From: Micromonospora sp. MH99
GTDB lineage: Bacteria; Actinomycetota; Actinomycetes; Mycobacteriales; Micromonosporaceae
Direction of reading: 5' to 3'
DNA: 64,000 bases
Assembly (NCBI RefSeq): GCF_021442385.1
Contig: NZ_MUZA01000020.1
Span: forward strand, 30,564 to 94,563
The translations under genes and the position numbers were made by a program. The notes beneath the pieces are model-generated. The model had not been told where the DNA came from. It did not search any database and saw only the letters and a list, made by a program, of their open reading frames with translations. Positions 40,080 to 48,347 of this stretch are shown here, in pieces (positions within the stretch are counted from its first letter, which is position 1; each line of letters starts with the position of its first letter).

Positions 40080-42458
40080 ATGGCGGTCTCCCGCCGCAGG
40101 TTCGTCACGTCCGTGTTGGCGGGCTCCGCCCTCGCCGCCGCCTCCACCACGAAATTCCTCGCCAGCCCGGCCCAGGCCGCCAGCCCGGTCGGGGACGTGG
40201 TGGGCAAGGTGACGGTCGGCTACCAGGGCTGGTTCAGCGCCCCCGGCGACTCCGCGCCCATCGGCGGCTGGTGGCACTGGAGCCGCGACCGCTTCCAGCC
40301 GCCGTCGCCGTCCAACACCACGATCGTGTCCTGGCCGGACATGCGCGAGTACACGCGCAGCTATCCCACCGCGTACCCCAACCTCGGCAACGGCTCGCCG
40401 GCCACCCTCTTCTCCTCCTACGACCAGCAGACCGTGGACACCCACTTCCGCTGGATGCAGGAGTACGGCTGCGACACCGCGGCGCTGCAACGGTTCAACC
40501 CGACCGGCGACGAGGGGCCGACGCGCGACGCCATGACGCAGAAGGTCCGCTCGGCGGCCGAGCGCTACGGCCGCAAGTTCTACATCATGTACGACGTCAC
40601 CGACTGGCTGACCATGCAGACGGACATCAAGACCGACTGGACGACGAAGATGTCCGCGCACACGTCGTCCAGCGCGTACGCCCGCCAGAACGGCAAGCCG
40701 GTCGTCTGCATCTGGGGCTTCGGCTTCAGCGAACCCAGCCGGCCCTTCACCCCCGGGCCGTGCCTGGAGGTCATCAACTGGTTCAAAGCGCAGGGCTGCT
40801 ACGTCATCGGCGGCGTGCCCACCTGGTGGCGGCAGGGCATCGAGGACTCCCGCGCCGGCTTCCTCGACGTCTACCACGCGTTCCACGCGATCTCCCCGTG
40901 GATGGTCTACCGGGCCAGGACGGTGGAGGAGCTCGACTCGTACTACAACAACGTCAACGTCGGTGACATGGCCGACTGCGCGGCGCGCGGCATCGACTAC
41001 CTGCCCTGCGTGATGCCCGGTGACCTGGCCGGTGGGCACCGCAAGCACGGGGACTTCTACTGGCGGCACATCTACAACATGGTCCGGCTCGGCTCGCAGG
41101 GCCTCTACGTGTCCATGTTCGACGAGTACAACGAGGGCAACCAGATCGCCAAGACGTCCGAGACCCAGGCCACCACTCCGGCCGGCGCGAACATCCGCGC
41201 CCTGGACGAGGACGGGGTCGCCTGCTCGTCGGACTACTACCTGCGCATCACCGGCGACGGCGGCCGGATGCTCAAGGGGCAGCTCGCGCTCACCGCGACG
41301 CGGCCCACGCCGCCGACGGTCGGCACCCCGCCCCCGACCAGCGGCGACCTCGCAGCCGGCCGATCCACCTCGGCCAGCAGCCAGAACGGCTCCTTCGTCG
41401 CCGCGAACGCGTTGGACTTCGACGCCGGCAGCTACTGGGAGAGCGGCGGCGGCTCGTTCCCGCACTGGTGGCAGGTCGACCTGGGTGCCAGCCAGCAGGT
41501 CAGCCGGCTCGTGGTGCGGCTCCCCGCCGGCTGGGGTGCGCGGACCCAGACCATCACCGTGCAGGGCAGCGTCGACGGCAGCTCCTTCTCGACCATCGCC
41601 GGGGCCTCGGCGTTCGCCTTCGACCCGGCGACCGGCAACACCGTCACCCGCACGCTGACGACCACCACGGCCCGCTACGTCCGGCTGAGCATCGCCGGCA
41701 ACACCGGCTGGCCGGCGGGCCAGCTCGCCAAGGTCGAGGTGTACGGATCCAGCGCCACCACGGACAACCCGCCGACCGCCCCGAGTGGTCTCACCGTGAC
41801 CGCCAAGACGTCGAGCAGCGTCTCCCTGGGCTGGACGGCGTCGACCGACGACAAGGGCGTCACCGGCTACCAGGTACGCCAGGGCGGCACGGTCGTCGCC
41901 ACGGTCGCGGGCACCAGCGCGACCGTGAGTGGGCTCAGCGCGTCCACCTCGTACACCTTCACGGTCGTCGCCCGCGACGCCGCCGGCAACACCTCGGCGG
42001 CCTCGAACGGAGTCACGGTGACCACCGACGCCCCGGCCAACGCCGACCTGGCCCGAGGGCGGTCCACCAGCGAGAGCAGCCACGTCCAGAGCTACGGCTC
42101 GGGCAACGTGGTCGACGGCGACGCGAACAGCTACTGGGAGAGCGCCAACAACGCCTTCCCCCAGTGGGTGCAGGTCGACCTGGGCGCGACACGCACGGTC
42201 GGGCGGGTGGTGCTGAAGCTGCCGCCGTCGTCGGCCTGGGGGAGTCGGACGCAGACCATCGCCGTCACCGGCAGTACCGACGGGAGCAGCTTCGGGACGC
42301 TGGTCGGGTCGGCGGCGCGGACCTTCGACCCGTCGACGGGTAACCAGGTGTCGCTGACGTTCAGTGCTGCGCAGAGCCGTTACGTGCGGATCACGGTGAC
42401 CGGGAACACCGGCTGGCCGGCCGGGCAACTGGCGGCACTGGAGGTGTACGCCAGCTGA
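40080..42458 (+). CDS. Secreted glycoside hydrolase 99/71-like protein with two discoidin domains and FN3
   Basis: 792-residue exported enzyme. A Tat signal (SRRRFVTSVLAG) ends near residue 40. The catalytic-like domain (about 45-410) resembles GH99/GH71-type (alpha/beta)8 barrels, with VTVGYQGWFSAPGD, HFRWMQEYGCDTAALQRF and SMFDEYNEGNQI. A first F5/8C (CBM32-like) domain (about 420-560), an FN3 domain (about 565-650) and a second F5/8C domain (about 655-792) follow. It probably degrades a complex glycan. AAGGAG lies nine bases before ATG 40080. The last ~100 codons plus 3' flank are duplicated at 44130-44459 as a broken copy. Confidence 0.85.
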   Translation: MAVSRRRFVTSVLAGSALAAASTTKFLASPAQAASPVGDVVGKVTVGYQGWFSAPGDSAPIGGWWHWSRDRFQPPSPSNTTIVSWPDMREYTRSYPTAYPNLGNGSPATLFSSYDQQTVDTHFRWMQEYGCDTAALQRFNPTGDEGPTRDAMTQKVRSAAERYGRKFYIMYDVTDWLTMQTDIKTDWTTKMSAHTSSSAYARQNGKPVVCIWGFGFSEPSRPFTPGPCLEVINWFKAQGCYVIGGVPTWWRQGIEDSRAGFLDVYHAFHAISPWMVYRARTVEELDSYYNNVNVGDMADCAARGIDYLPCVMPGDLAGGHRKHGDFYWRHIYNMVRLGSQGLYVSMFDEYNEGNQIAKTSETQATTPAGANIRALDEDGVACSSDYYLRITGDGGRMLKGQLALTATRPTPPTVGTPPPTSGDLAAGRSTSASSQNGSFVAANALDFDAGSYWESGGGSFPHWWQVDLGASQQVSRLVVRLPAGWGARTQTITVQGSVDGSSFSTIAGASAFAFDPATGNTVTRTLTTTTARYVRLSIAGNTGWPAGQLAKVEVYGSSATTDNPPTAPSGLTVTAKTSSSVSLGWTASTDDKGVTGYQVRQGGTVVATVAGTSATVSGLSASTSYTFTVVARDAAGNTSAASNGVTVTTDAPANADLARGRSTSESSHVQSYGSGNVVDGDANSYWESANNAFPQWVQVDLGATRTVGRVVLKLPPSSAWGSRTQTIAVTGSTDGSSFGTLVGSAARTFDPSTGNQVSLTFSAAQSRYVRITVTGNTGWPAGQLAALEVYAS

Positions 42459-42466
42459 CCGGACGT

Positions 42467-42501
42467 GGGGCGGCCGCCGGACGCCGACCGGCGGCCGCCC
42501 C
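42467..42501. terminator. Hairpin terminator after the GH99-like gene
   Basis: 14-bp perfect stem GGGGCGGCCGCCGG / CCGGCGGCCGCCCC with a 7-base loop, 8 bp past the stop. In the degenerate copy near 44440-44459 the left arm is missing because of an 18-bp deletion between CCGGACG repeats. Confidence 0.8.
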
Positions 42502-42517
42502 TCCACCCGTACGCCGA

Positions 42518-42901
42518 CTACCAGATGATGATGCCGCCCTGCACCGCCCTGGCGCGCTGCACGGCATCCCGCACATTGGTCAGGTAGCCGAGGATGCGTT
42601 CCGCGTCGTATCCGGTCGTGGCGGCCAGCAGCTCGACGTTCTCCGCCAAGCGGACGCACTCCTGGTCGAAGGCATCGAGCTGACCGGGGAAGACCTGGAG
42701 GTTACCCCGATTCTCGACCGTGACGTCGGCGAGTTGTGGCAGGAACGTCGCGCCCAGCTGACGAGTCACCGCGGAACCCCACAGTGAATGACGGAAGGCT
42801 TCAGCTCCCACCGCCGTGCTGGTGCCCGGCGGATCCTCCACAACCTGCCGACCGGCGTAGGAGTCGTCGTCGGGTATCCACACCGCGATATCCAGGCTCA
42901 T
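42518..42901 (-). CDS. Uncharacterised small acidic protein (possible immunity-like)
   Basis: 127-residue soluble protein without a recognised catalytic motif. It begins SLDIAVWIPDDDSYAG and ends in a helical EVELLAATTGYDAERILGYL-like region and QGGIIIW. The acidic, single-domain form fits immunity proteins of polymorphic toxin systems, but no toxin gene is present, so function is not assigned. GGGAG lies seven bases before ATG 42901; GTG 42907 is an alternative. It sits between the intact and broken copies of the discoidin domain, suggesting insertion with the duplication. Confidence 0.65.
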   Translation of the reverse strand: MSLDIAVWIPDDDSYAGRQVVEDPPGTSTAVGAEAFRHSLWGSAVTRQLGATFLPQLADVTVENRGNLQVFPGQLDAFDQECVRLAENVELLAATTGYDAERILGYLTNVRDAVQRARAVQGGIIIW

Positions 42902-43017
42902 TCGCACACTCCCGCCAAGCTCCGAAGCGCGGCTGGTAGGGGGATCCTTAACTGCATCGATCCGCCGCCCGGACTGGCCACGATGCTAGGTGCCCTGCCG
43001 ACCCGGCTCAAATCGGG

Positions 43018-43057
43018 TTGTCGGCTCTGTCGCCCGCTGGCTACGGTGCCTCGCGTG
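43018..43057 (+). promoter_or_regulatory. Leaderless-type promoter TTGTCG-N18-TACGGT-N7-GTG
   Basis: -35-like TTGTCG (43018-43023) and -10-like TACGGT (43042-43047), 18 bp apart, followed by GCCTCGC and the GTG start at 43055. The expected transcription start coincides with the start codon. The same module with N17 occurs at 47057-47095, sharing GCCTCGCGTG exactly. Confidence 0.6.
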
Positions 43058-43663
43058 ACAATGTCCGATGCGGAATGGTGGTCGCTGCTCCGGGAGCTGG
43101 ACGAGCCGGTCGCGCCGGTGGAGCACGGCCTCAGCCCGGAATCGCTCATGCGGGTCATGGTCGAGGGCGTAGTGCCGCAGTCGGTGCTGGCGGCATCGAA
43201 CGCTCGGGTGGAGCCAGGCGCAGGCGATGGTCTGGAGATGCCACGGCACTTCGACCGCGCGGCGACCCAGGGTCGGTTCGACCGGCTCGCGGAGCGATTG
43301 AGCGAGGCCTACGGTTGCCGATGCGACGTGGGGCTGGCCCAGGACTCCGCATGTTTCGGCAGCATCTGGATTCCCGCCGAGGTCAGTCGCAGCCGCACGA
43401 AACGTACCCGAATCCCACTGGCTCTGAGTGTGAGCGTCAGCAATTTTGGTGGCCTTGCCGCGTGCGGATCTTCCGCTCCGTGGGCCCACACATCTCACCT
43501 GCACCCGGACGACCGCGCACGGATCGAGGAGGCACTCAGCGGACTCGACTACCTCCTCGTTCCAGAGCACATCCTCGCCGCGCCGTACGACGGGCCCAAT
43601 GGCTGGGTGTTCGGCCCGACGAATGATGCGACCTGGTCCACTCGATTCTTCGAGCCCCTCTGA
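43055..43663 (+). CDS. Uncharacterised protein from a leaderless transcript
   Basis: 202-residue soluble protein of unknown family. N-terminal MTMSDAEWWSLLRELDEPV looks like a short helical capping region. The C-terminal half is mixed alpha/beta (ALSVSVSNFGGLAACG, LVPEHILAAPYDGPNGW) and could be an immunity-like or ligand-binding domain; no active site is visible. Start GTG 43055 is set by the leaderless promoter; ATG 43061 is an alternative. It lies in the decay zone between two copies of the discoidin fragment. Its 5' region resembles that of the gene at 47113. Confidence 0.65.
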   Translation: MTMSDAEWWSLLRELDEPVAPVEHGLSPESLMRVMVEGVVPQSVLAASNARVEPGAGDGLEMPRHFDRAATQGRFDRLAERLSEAYGCRCDVGLAQDSACFGSIWIPAEVSRSRTKRTRIPLALSVSVSNFGGLAACGSSAPWAHTSHLHPDDRARIEEALSGLDYLLVPEHILAAPYDGPNGWVFGPTNDATWSTRFFEPL

Positions 43664-43725
43664 ACACGTCAGAACCCCACCACTTGTCACGACGACCGGG
43701 TGCCCTCGCGGTGCAGTTCAACGCT

Positions 43726-44103
43726 TCAGACAGGCTCGGTGACGGCGAATCGCGGTAGCTCAAGTTCGGTCGGCGGGGCGATTGTGAACGTCCCACCCAA
43801 CGCCTGCGGCGTCCATCCAGCGCGCAGGCCGTAACGGACCAGAACGCGTACGTCCGCGGCTGTCGGGTAGGGGTACGCCTCTCCGCTGCCGTGCACGTCG
43901 GTCTCGACGTACCGACCGGCAGAGGCGTCGGTGGGCCGCTCGGTCACATCGGCCTGTAGGGCGCGACCGGTTTTTCCCGCACCCCATACGCGGAGCCTTA
44001 TGCAGCGGTGAAGACGGCCGTCAGAGCCAGGTGCGGCCCGGATGTCGGCCTTCCAGGTGAACTCCCGGCCGTCGACGTGGAGCGTGCGCAGCCTCGACCT
44101 CAT
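43726..44103 (-). CDS. Conserved-looking small protein of unknown function
   Basis: 125-residue soluble protein. Notable segments: LRTLHVDGREFTWKADIR at the N-terminus, RCIRLRVWGAGKTGRALQAD and YPTAADVRVLVRYGLRAGW. The beta-strand-rich first half and helical second half suggest a compact globular domain. ATG 44103 has GGGTGG just upstream. It is antisense to, and 26 bp from, the start of the broken discoidin copy. No function is assigned; homologues seem common in actinomycetes, but this is from memory. Confidence 0.65.
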   Translation of the reverse strand: MRSRLRTLHVDGREFTWKADIRAAPGSDGRLHRCIRLRVWGAGKTGRALQADVTERPTDASAGRYVETDVHGSGEAYPYPTAADVRVLVRYGLRAGWTPQALGGTFTIAPPTELELPRFAVTEPV

Positions 44104-44129
44104 CCACCCATGCTGCCAGCCCGGCGGTC

Positions 44130-44459
44130 CAATGCCTTCCCCCAGTGGGTGCAGGTCGACCTGGGCGCGACGCGCACGGTCGGGCGGGTGGTGCTGAAGC
44201 TGCCGCCGTCGTCGGCCTGGGGGAGTCGGACGCAGACCATCGCCGTCGCGGGCAGCACCGATGGGAGCAGCTTCGGCACGCTTGTCGGGGCGGCGGAGCG
44301 CACCTTCGACCCGTCGACGGGTAATCAGGTGTCGCTCACCTTCAGCGCGGCGTAGACCCGTTACATACACGTCACCGTGAGCGGTAACACCGGCTGGCCG
44401 GCGGGCAACTGGCGGCACTGGAGGTGTACGCCAGCTGACCGGACGCCGACCGGCGGCCG
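44130..44459 (+). pseudogene. Broken duplicate of the terminal discoidin domain of the GH99-like gene
   Basis: Aligns without a gap to 42149 onward for about 220 bp; the protein reads NAFPQWVQVDLGATRTVGRV and continues with only three changes up to FSAA. It then has a premature TAG at 44353-44355 (CAG in the parent), a 1-base deletion near 44400, and an 18-bp loss between CCGGACG repeats after the stop. Similarity ends at 44459. No start codon or signal peptide. It is a decayed partial copy of the parent 3' end including its flank. Confidence 0.9.
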
Positions 44460-44503
44460 TTCCTCGCGACGACTGCCCCAACGAGAAGATCGGGATGCCT
44501 GGG

Positions 44504-44662
44504 CTACGGCTCGCGGTCCGGCCCCTCCGACTGATGCGTGTCGAGCCGGGCTGCGAACTCGGCGACTCGCTGCTTCGAGTCGACCGTGTGGGGGTGTTCC
44601 TTGCCTAGCACGCGACGGCGCAGTTGTAGGACCTGTTCGTGCAGGCGGTGGGCTTCGGTCAG
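44504..44662 (-). pseudogene. C-terminal remnant of a TPR protein gene
   Basis: Minus-strand reading LTEAHRLHEQVLQLRRRVLG, then KEHPHTVDSKQRVAEFAARL and DTHQSEGPDREP, ending at TAG 44506-44504. This is the typical last TPR (VLGxxHPxT) of actinobacterial NB-ARC/TPR regulators. An in-frame TAG lies immediately upstream at 44665-44663 and no start codon exists, so only a fragment survives. Confidence 0.7.
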
Positions 44663-44756
44663 CTACTTGAGGTCGAGTGTCAAGCACGGTGGCGTGAGCA
44701 CGGTGGGCGGTGCGGTCGACCGGCGCCCCGTTCACCGACGACTGACACGGCATCTC

Positions 44757-44792
44757 CATAAAGACTGAATATAAAGTTGCTATGCTTCGAGT
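44757..44792 (+). promoter_or_regulatory. A+T-rich promoter/operator of the MarR-MFS operon
   Basis: A conspicuous A+T-rich patch (CATAAAGACTGAATATAAAG) precedes AGTTGCTATGCT; TATGCT (44781-44786) is a good -10, 6 bases before GTG 44793, giving a leaderless mRNA. ATAAAG occurs twice, about 13 bp apart. MarR proteins usually bind such promoter-overlapping A+T-rich sites, so autoregulation is likely. Confidence 0.55.
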
Positions 44793-45251
44793 GTGAGTCA
44801 TCACGACACCACTGCTGGCGCGTCCGCCGCCATCGGGGTAGCCCTCTACGCCCTGGCCACCAGGGCTGCGAGGCGCCTGCCCCGGGACATGAGCCTGACG
44901 TCCGCCGCCACCCTGGCCACCCTGGACCGGACCGGCCCGCGGCGCATCACCGATCTGGCCGCGGTCGAGGGCGTCACCCAGCCCGCGATGACCACCCTGG
45001 TCCGGGTGATGGAGGAGTCCGGCCTCGTCGAGCGGCGCAGCGACCCGTCCGACAAGCGGGTCACGCTGGTGTGCCTCACCGAGGCCGGCGCCTCCTATGT
45101 CCGGACGCGCCGCCAGGCGGGCGTCCACGCGTTCGAGCGGTTGATCGGCGAGCTGACCGGCGACGAGGTCGAGGCGCTGGTGGCAGCCCTTCCGGCGCTG
45201 AAGCATCTGGCAGAGCTCGAAAGCCAGGACCGTGAAGGGTCGAGGCGGTGA
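44793..45251 (+). CDS. MarR-family transcriptional regulator
   Basis: 152-residue winged-helix regulator with the MarR core: SAATLATLDRTGPRRITDLA, GVTQPAMTTLVRVMEESGLV and the wing RRSDPSDKRVTLVCLTEAG, then a long C-terminal dimerisation helix. Its TGA overlaps the MFS transporter GTG, so the pair forms one operon, and repression of its own operon is the usual mode. GTG 44793 agrees with the leaderless promoter. Confidence 0.93.
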   Translation: MSHHDTTAGASAAIGVALYALATRAARRLPRDMSLTSAATLATLDRTGPRRITDLAAVEGVTQPAMTTLVRVMEESGLVERRSDPSDKRVTLVCLTEAGASYVRTRRQAGVHAFERLIGELTGDEVEALVAALPALKHLAELESQDREGSRR

Positions 45252-46681
45252 CCGGGCAGCCCGTCGGCGGGGGCGCGGTGCAGGCGGTCCCGGTGGCACG
45301 TTCCGAAACGCCGCTCCTGGTCCCCGCCCTGGTGTTCATCGCTCTGGTCGTGGCGGCGGTCGCCAGCCTCGGGACGCCGCTCATCACCAGCGTGGCGACC
45401 TCGTTCCACGTCTCGCTCGGCAGCGCGCAGTGGACGCTGACCATCGCGCTGCTCAGCGGCGCCGTCGCCACACCGGTCCTGGGCCGGCTCGGAGCCGGCC
45501 CGCACCGGCGGGCCACCATCCTCGCCACGCTGGCTGTCGTCGTCGCGGGCAGCGCGCTCACCGTGCTGCCGTTGCCGTTCGCGTGGCTGCTGGTCGGCAG
45601 GGCGGCCCAGGGCGTCGGGCTCGGGCTGACGGCGCTGATGATGGGCGTGGCCCGGGACCACCTCCCCGAGGAGCGCGGCGCGGCCGTGATCGCCCTGATC
45701 TCGGTGGTCTCGATCATCGGGGCCGGCGTCGGCTACCCGCTGGCCGCACTGCTCGCCGAGCTCGGCGGGGTACGGGCCGCCTACGGCCTCGGCCTGGTCG
45801 TCACCGCCGCCGCCCTCCTGACCGCGTGGCGCTCTATGCCCGAAGCCCCCGAAGGCCGCTCCGCCCACGTCGACGTGACAGGCGCTGTCGTCCTGGCCGC
45901 TGCGTTGCTCCTGGTGCTGTTCCTCGCCGGCGAACGCAATCTGTGGAGCCGGCACCTCGCCGTGGCGGCGGGTCTCGCCGTCGTCGTGGTGGTGCTGCTC
46001 TGCGTCTGGGCCGTCATCGAGCTGCGCAGCACGACGCCTCTGGTCGATGTGCGGGCGGTGCGGCACCCGGCGGTCGCCGGGGCGAACCTCGCCATGTTCG
46101 TCGGCGGGATCGGCATGTACCTCCTGCTCACGCTCATCACCCGGTACGCGCAGACGCCGCACGGCGCCGGCTACGGCTTCGGGCTGACGACCTTCGTCGC
46201 CGGGCTGGTCCTCATTCCGTTCTCGGTGCTGGGGTTCGTCGCCGGCAAGCTCACGCCGCGGGTCCGGACGCTGATCGCCGACCCCCTGCTCCTGGCCGGC
46301 AGCGCCGTCGTGGTCGGCGGCGGGTTCGCCCTGTTCGCGGCGGCCCGGTCGGATCTGACCGAACTGTTCGTGGCGATGGGCGTGCTCGGCTTCGGCGTCG
46401 GCGGCTTCTCGGCCGCGATGCCCGGCGTCATCCTGGCCGTCACCCCCAAGAGCGAGACGTCGAGCGCCATGAGCTTCAACTACGTCGTCCGCAGCGTCGG
46501 GTACTCCCTGGGCAGCGCCATCGGCGGCCTGATCCTCGCTGCGGGCACCGGCCCCGGCCACCGCTTCCCCGACGACAGCGCCTACACCACGGCGGCGCTG
46601 GTCGGCATCGGTGCCATGGCGATCACGACGCTGACGAGCCTCGCTCTCGCCCGCCGACGCTCGTCCGAGACCATCCCGTAA
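45248..46681 (+). CDS. MFS transporter (DHA2-like), MarR-regulated
   Basis: 477-residue, about 14-TM major facilitator. It lacks a fully canonical motif A (GRLGAGPHRRAT) but has VGRAAQGVGLGLTALMMG and the antiporter-type GAGVGYPLAALLAELGGVRA. TM helices continue to a short cytoplasmic RRRSSE tail. Likely exporter of a drug or metabolite that inactivates the upstream MarR protein. GTG start overlaps the regulator stop (GTGA). A DUF1330 gene follows 33 bp downstream and may belong to the same operon. Confidence 0.92.
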   Translation: MTGQPVGGGAVQAVPVARSETPLLVPALVFIALVVAAVASLGTPLITSVATSFHVSLGSAQWTLTIALLSGAVATPVLGRLGAGPHRRATILATLAVVVAGSALTVLPLPFAWLLVGRAAQGVGLGLTALMMGVARDHLPEERGAAVIALISVVSIIGAGVGYPLAALLAELGGVRAAYGLGLVVTAAALLTAWRSMPEAPEGRSAHVDVTGAVVLAAALLLVLFLAGERNLWSRHLAVAAGLAVVVVVLLCVWAVIELRSTTPLVDVRAVRHPAVAGANLAMFVGGIGMYLLLTLITRYAQTPHGAGYGFGLTTFVAGLVLIPFSVLGFVAGKLTPRVRTLIADPLLLAGSAVVVGGGFALFAAARSDLTELFVAMGVLGFGVGGFSAAMPGVILAVTPKSETSSAMSFNYVVRSVGYSLGSAIGGLILAAGTGPGHRFPDDSAYTTAALVGIGAMAITTLTSLALARRRSSETIP

Positions 46682-46714
46682 GCCAGACGCACTCATCCCC
46701 ACACTGGAGGTTCC

Positions 46715-47008
46715 ATGCCCAAGGGCTACTGGGTCAGCGCCTACCGCACCATCTCAGACCCGGAGAAGCTGGCTGCCTACAACGCGCTGGCCGCTCCGGC
46801 CGTCGCGGCCGGGGGCGGTCGGGTCCTCGTCCGTGGCGGTCGGGTCGTGGCGCATGACGCCGGAATCGCCGAGCGCACCATCGTGATCGAGTTCGACAGC
46901 TTCGCGCAGGCCGTCGCGGCGCACGAGAGTGCGGCCTACCAGGAGGCGCTTGTCGCCCTCTCCGACGCCGTCGAGCGCGACTTCCGCATCGTCGAGGGCA
47001 TCGACTGA
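46715..47008 (+). CDS. DUF1330 family protein
   Basis: 97-residue dimeric-alpha/beta-barrel-like protein of the DUF1330 family. KGYWVSAYRTISDPEKLAAY at the N-terminus, GGGRVLVRGGRVVAHD, ERTIVIEFDSFAQAVAAHES and the end RDFRIVEGID are typical. Function unknown. TGGAGGTTCC precedes ATG 46715. It follows the MarR/MFS pair on the same strand with 33 bp spacing and probably shares its transcript. Confidence 0.92.
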   Translation: MPKGYWVSAYRTISDPEKLAAYNALAAPAVAAGGGRVLVRGGRVVAHDAGIAERTIVIEFDSFAQAVAAHESAAYQEALVALSDAVERDFRIVEGID

Positions 47009-47056
47009 CCGACCGTGATGTCGGCGCGGGCGCCCAGCCTGCCTGGTCCAAATCGG

Positions 47057-47095
47057 TTGTTCACTCGGTAGCCGCTGGTTACGGTGCCTCGCGTG
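47057..47095 (+). promoter_or_regulatory. Second leaderless-type promoter module TTGTTC-N17-TACGGT-N7-GTG
   Basis: TTGTTC (47057-47062) and TACGGT (47080-47085) are followed by GCCTCGC and GTG 47093, the same arrangement as 43018-43057. Here GTG 47093 opens only a 7-codon ORF (V-P-G-T-D-W-W-stop). Its TGA (47114-47116) overlaps the GTG at 47113 that starts the downstream gene. Confidence 0.55.
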
Positions 47096-47112
47096 CCTGG
47101 CACGGATTGGTG

Positions 47113-47895
47113 GTGAAGCGAGTGGCGAAGAACAAGCCGCCGTTCAGGATGAAGGCGATGCTCAGGCTGGAACGCGGAACCGCGACCGCCGCCGACACTC
47201 TGCGCCGTTACGCTCCGCTCGCCGACGAGATCGGCGCCGACGGGATCGACGTCGACGTCGACCGCGCGGACCTGCTGCTGTCGGGCTACCGGGTCGCCGG
47301 GAACGAGGAACGCGCCATGCACGCCCTGGCGCAGCGGCTGTTGCACCGCTTCGGCTGGCGCGATCAGGACTTCAGCTACGCGCGGAACGTCCGGTACGCC
47401 GAGACCGACGTACCCCCGTCCGGGCCGCCCGCCACCCACCTGGTGATCGATCGGGCCGACCAGGATCTGGGCTGGGAGGGCGCGACCCACGGCTCCGGCC
47501 TCACTCCCGACCGCACCCTGGACATCGGGCCGACCGAGGCCGAGGTTGTCGCCCGGCTCTTCGTCACCGTTCCGGCGGACACGATCGCCGGGAGCGCGCA
47601 GGCGCTGGGGCCGTGGCTGGCCCGCGTCGAGCCGGCCGCCGTCAGCGTGGACCCGGGCCGTGCGGCCCTGCTCTACCTCGCCCGCGCCGACCTGCGCACC
47701 GAGGCGGAGAGGCTGGGCATGGGCCCGGTCGAGACCGGCCGCATCGAGGCGGACGCCGAGCACGTCATCGAGACCGCGACGGCCACCGACGGCACGACCC
47801 TCTGGCTGCGCCGGGGCACCGACCCGGTCTCCCGGCACTGGCCCGGCATCATCGAAACCCGAGAGCTGGTCATCCGGGACTCCTACCCGGACTAG
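47113..47895 (+). CDS. Uncharacterised protein, 260 aa
   Basis: Soluble mixed alpha/beta protein without a family I can name. Conserved-looking segments are MKAMLRLERGTATAADTLRR, DVDVDRADLLLSGYRVAGNE, the hydrophobic VVARLFVTVPADTI and a C-terminal TLWLRRGTDPVSRHWPGIIE. No signal peptide, TM segment or catalytic motif. GTG 47113 is chosen because the 7-codon ORF from the leaderless promoter stops there; GTG 47110 and TTG 47107 are alternatives. It is convergent with the next gene. Confidence 0.65.
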   Translation: MKRVAKNKPPFRMKAMLRLERGTATAADTLRRYAPLADEIGADGIDVDVDRADLLLSGYRVAGNEERAMHALAQRLLHRFGWRDQDFSYARNVRYAETDVPPSGPPATHLVIDRADQDLGWEGATHGSGLTPDRTLDIGPTEAEVVARLFVTVPADTIAGSAQALGPWLARVEPAAVSVDPGRAALLYLARADLRTEAERLGMGPVETGRIEADAEHVIETATATDGTTLWLRRGTDPVSRHWPGIIETRELVIRDSYPD

Positions 47896-47900
47896 TCAGC

Positions 47901-48299
47901 TCAGTACCCGCGGAACCACCCGATCGCTGGCGCGCTGGCATGGTCCGGCCGCAGCTCCCAAGGATGATCGCGGTGCCAGGCAGCAGCCGCGTCGGCGTCA
48001 ACCGGACCATGGGCACAAGCGGGCGTGTGTACGCACCCAGGCCCACCCACCACTGCCACAAAATCGCGGTGCTCCGCCCACTCCGCCTGCGCCTGCTCCT
48101 CGGAGATCGCATGGAGCACGTAGCAGCGCCGATCCTGATCAACGGGACAGCCGCGCTCGTCCGCAACGGCGATGAACCAGTACTCCCTGCCGTCGAGGAG
48201 CGCGAGACCATCCAACGGTCCGTCGTAGTAGTCGGCGAACCACAGCATCTGCACGCCGGTCATCTCCGTCAGACCGTCCAGCACGGATGGCTCATGCAC
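47901..48299 (-). CDS. Uncharacterised small protein, 132 aa
   Basis: Soluble protein with TGVQMLWFADYYDGPLDGLA near the N-terminus, EYWFIAVAD, then a Cys/His-containing segment CVHTPACAHGPVDADAAAAW and a Trp-rich tail (IGWFRGY). Cys and His residues could bind metal, but spacing matches no family I know. GTG 48299 lies 6 bases after a TACGGT hexamer on the minus strand, so the leaderless start is preferred; GTG 48314 is an alternative. Confidence 0.6.
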   Translation of the reverse strand: MHEPSVLDGLTEMTGVQMLWFADYYDGPLDGLALLDGREYWFIAVADERGCPVDQDRRCYVLHAISEEQAQAEWAEHRDFVAVVGGPGCVHTPACAHGPVDADAAAAWHRDHPWELRPDHASAPAIGWFRGY

Positions 48300-48347
48300 C
48301 GATGCACCGTACACATCGCCCCGAGGGCTGGCGGATGGTGCTACGGG

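Noticed and set aside
42149..44459. Insertion sequence or integron origin for the duplicated segment
   Set aside because: No transposase, integrase, terminal inverted repeats or attachment site could be found; only the duplication is supported.
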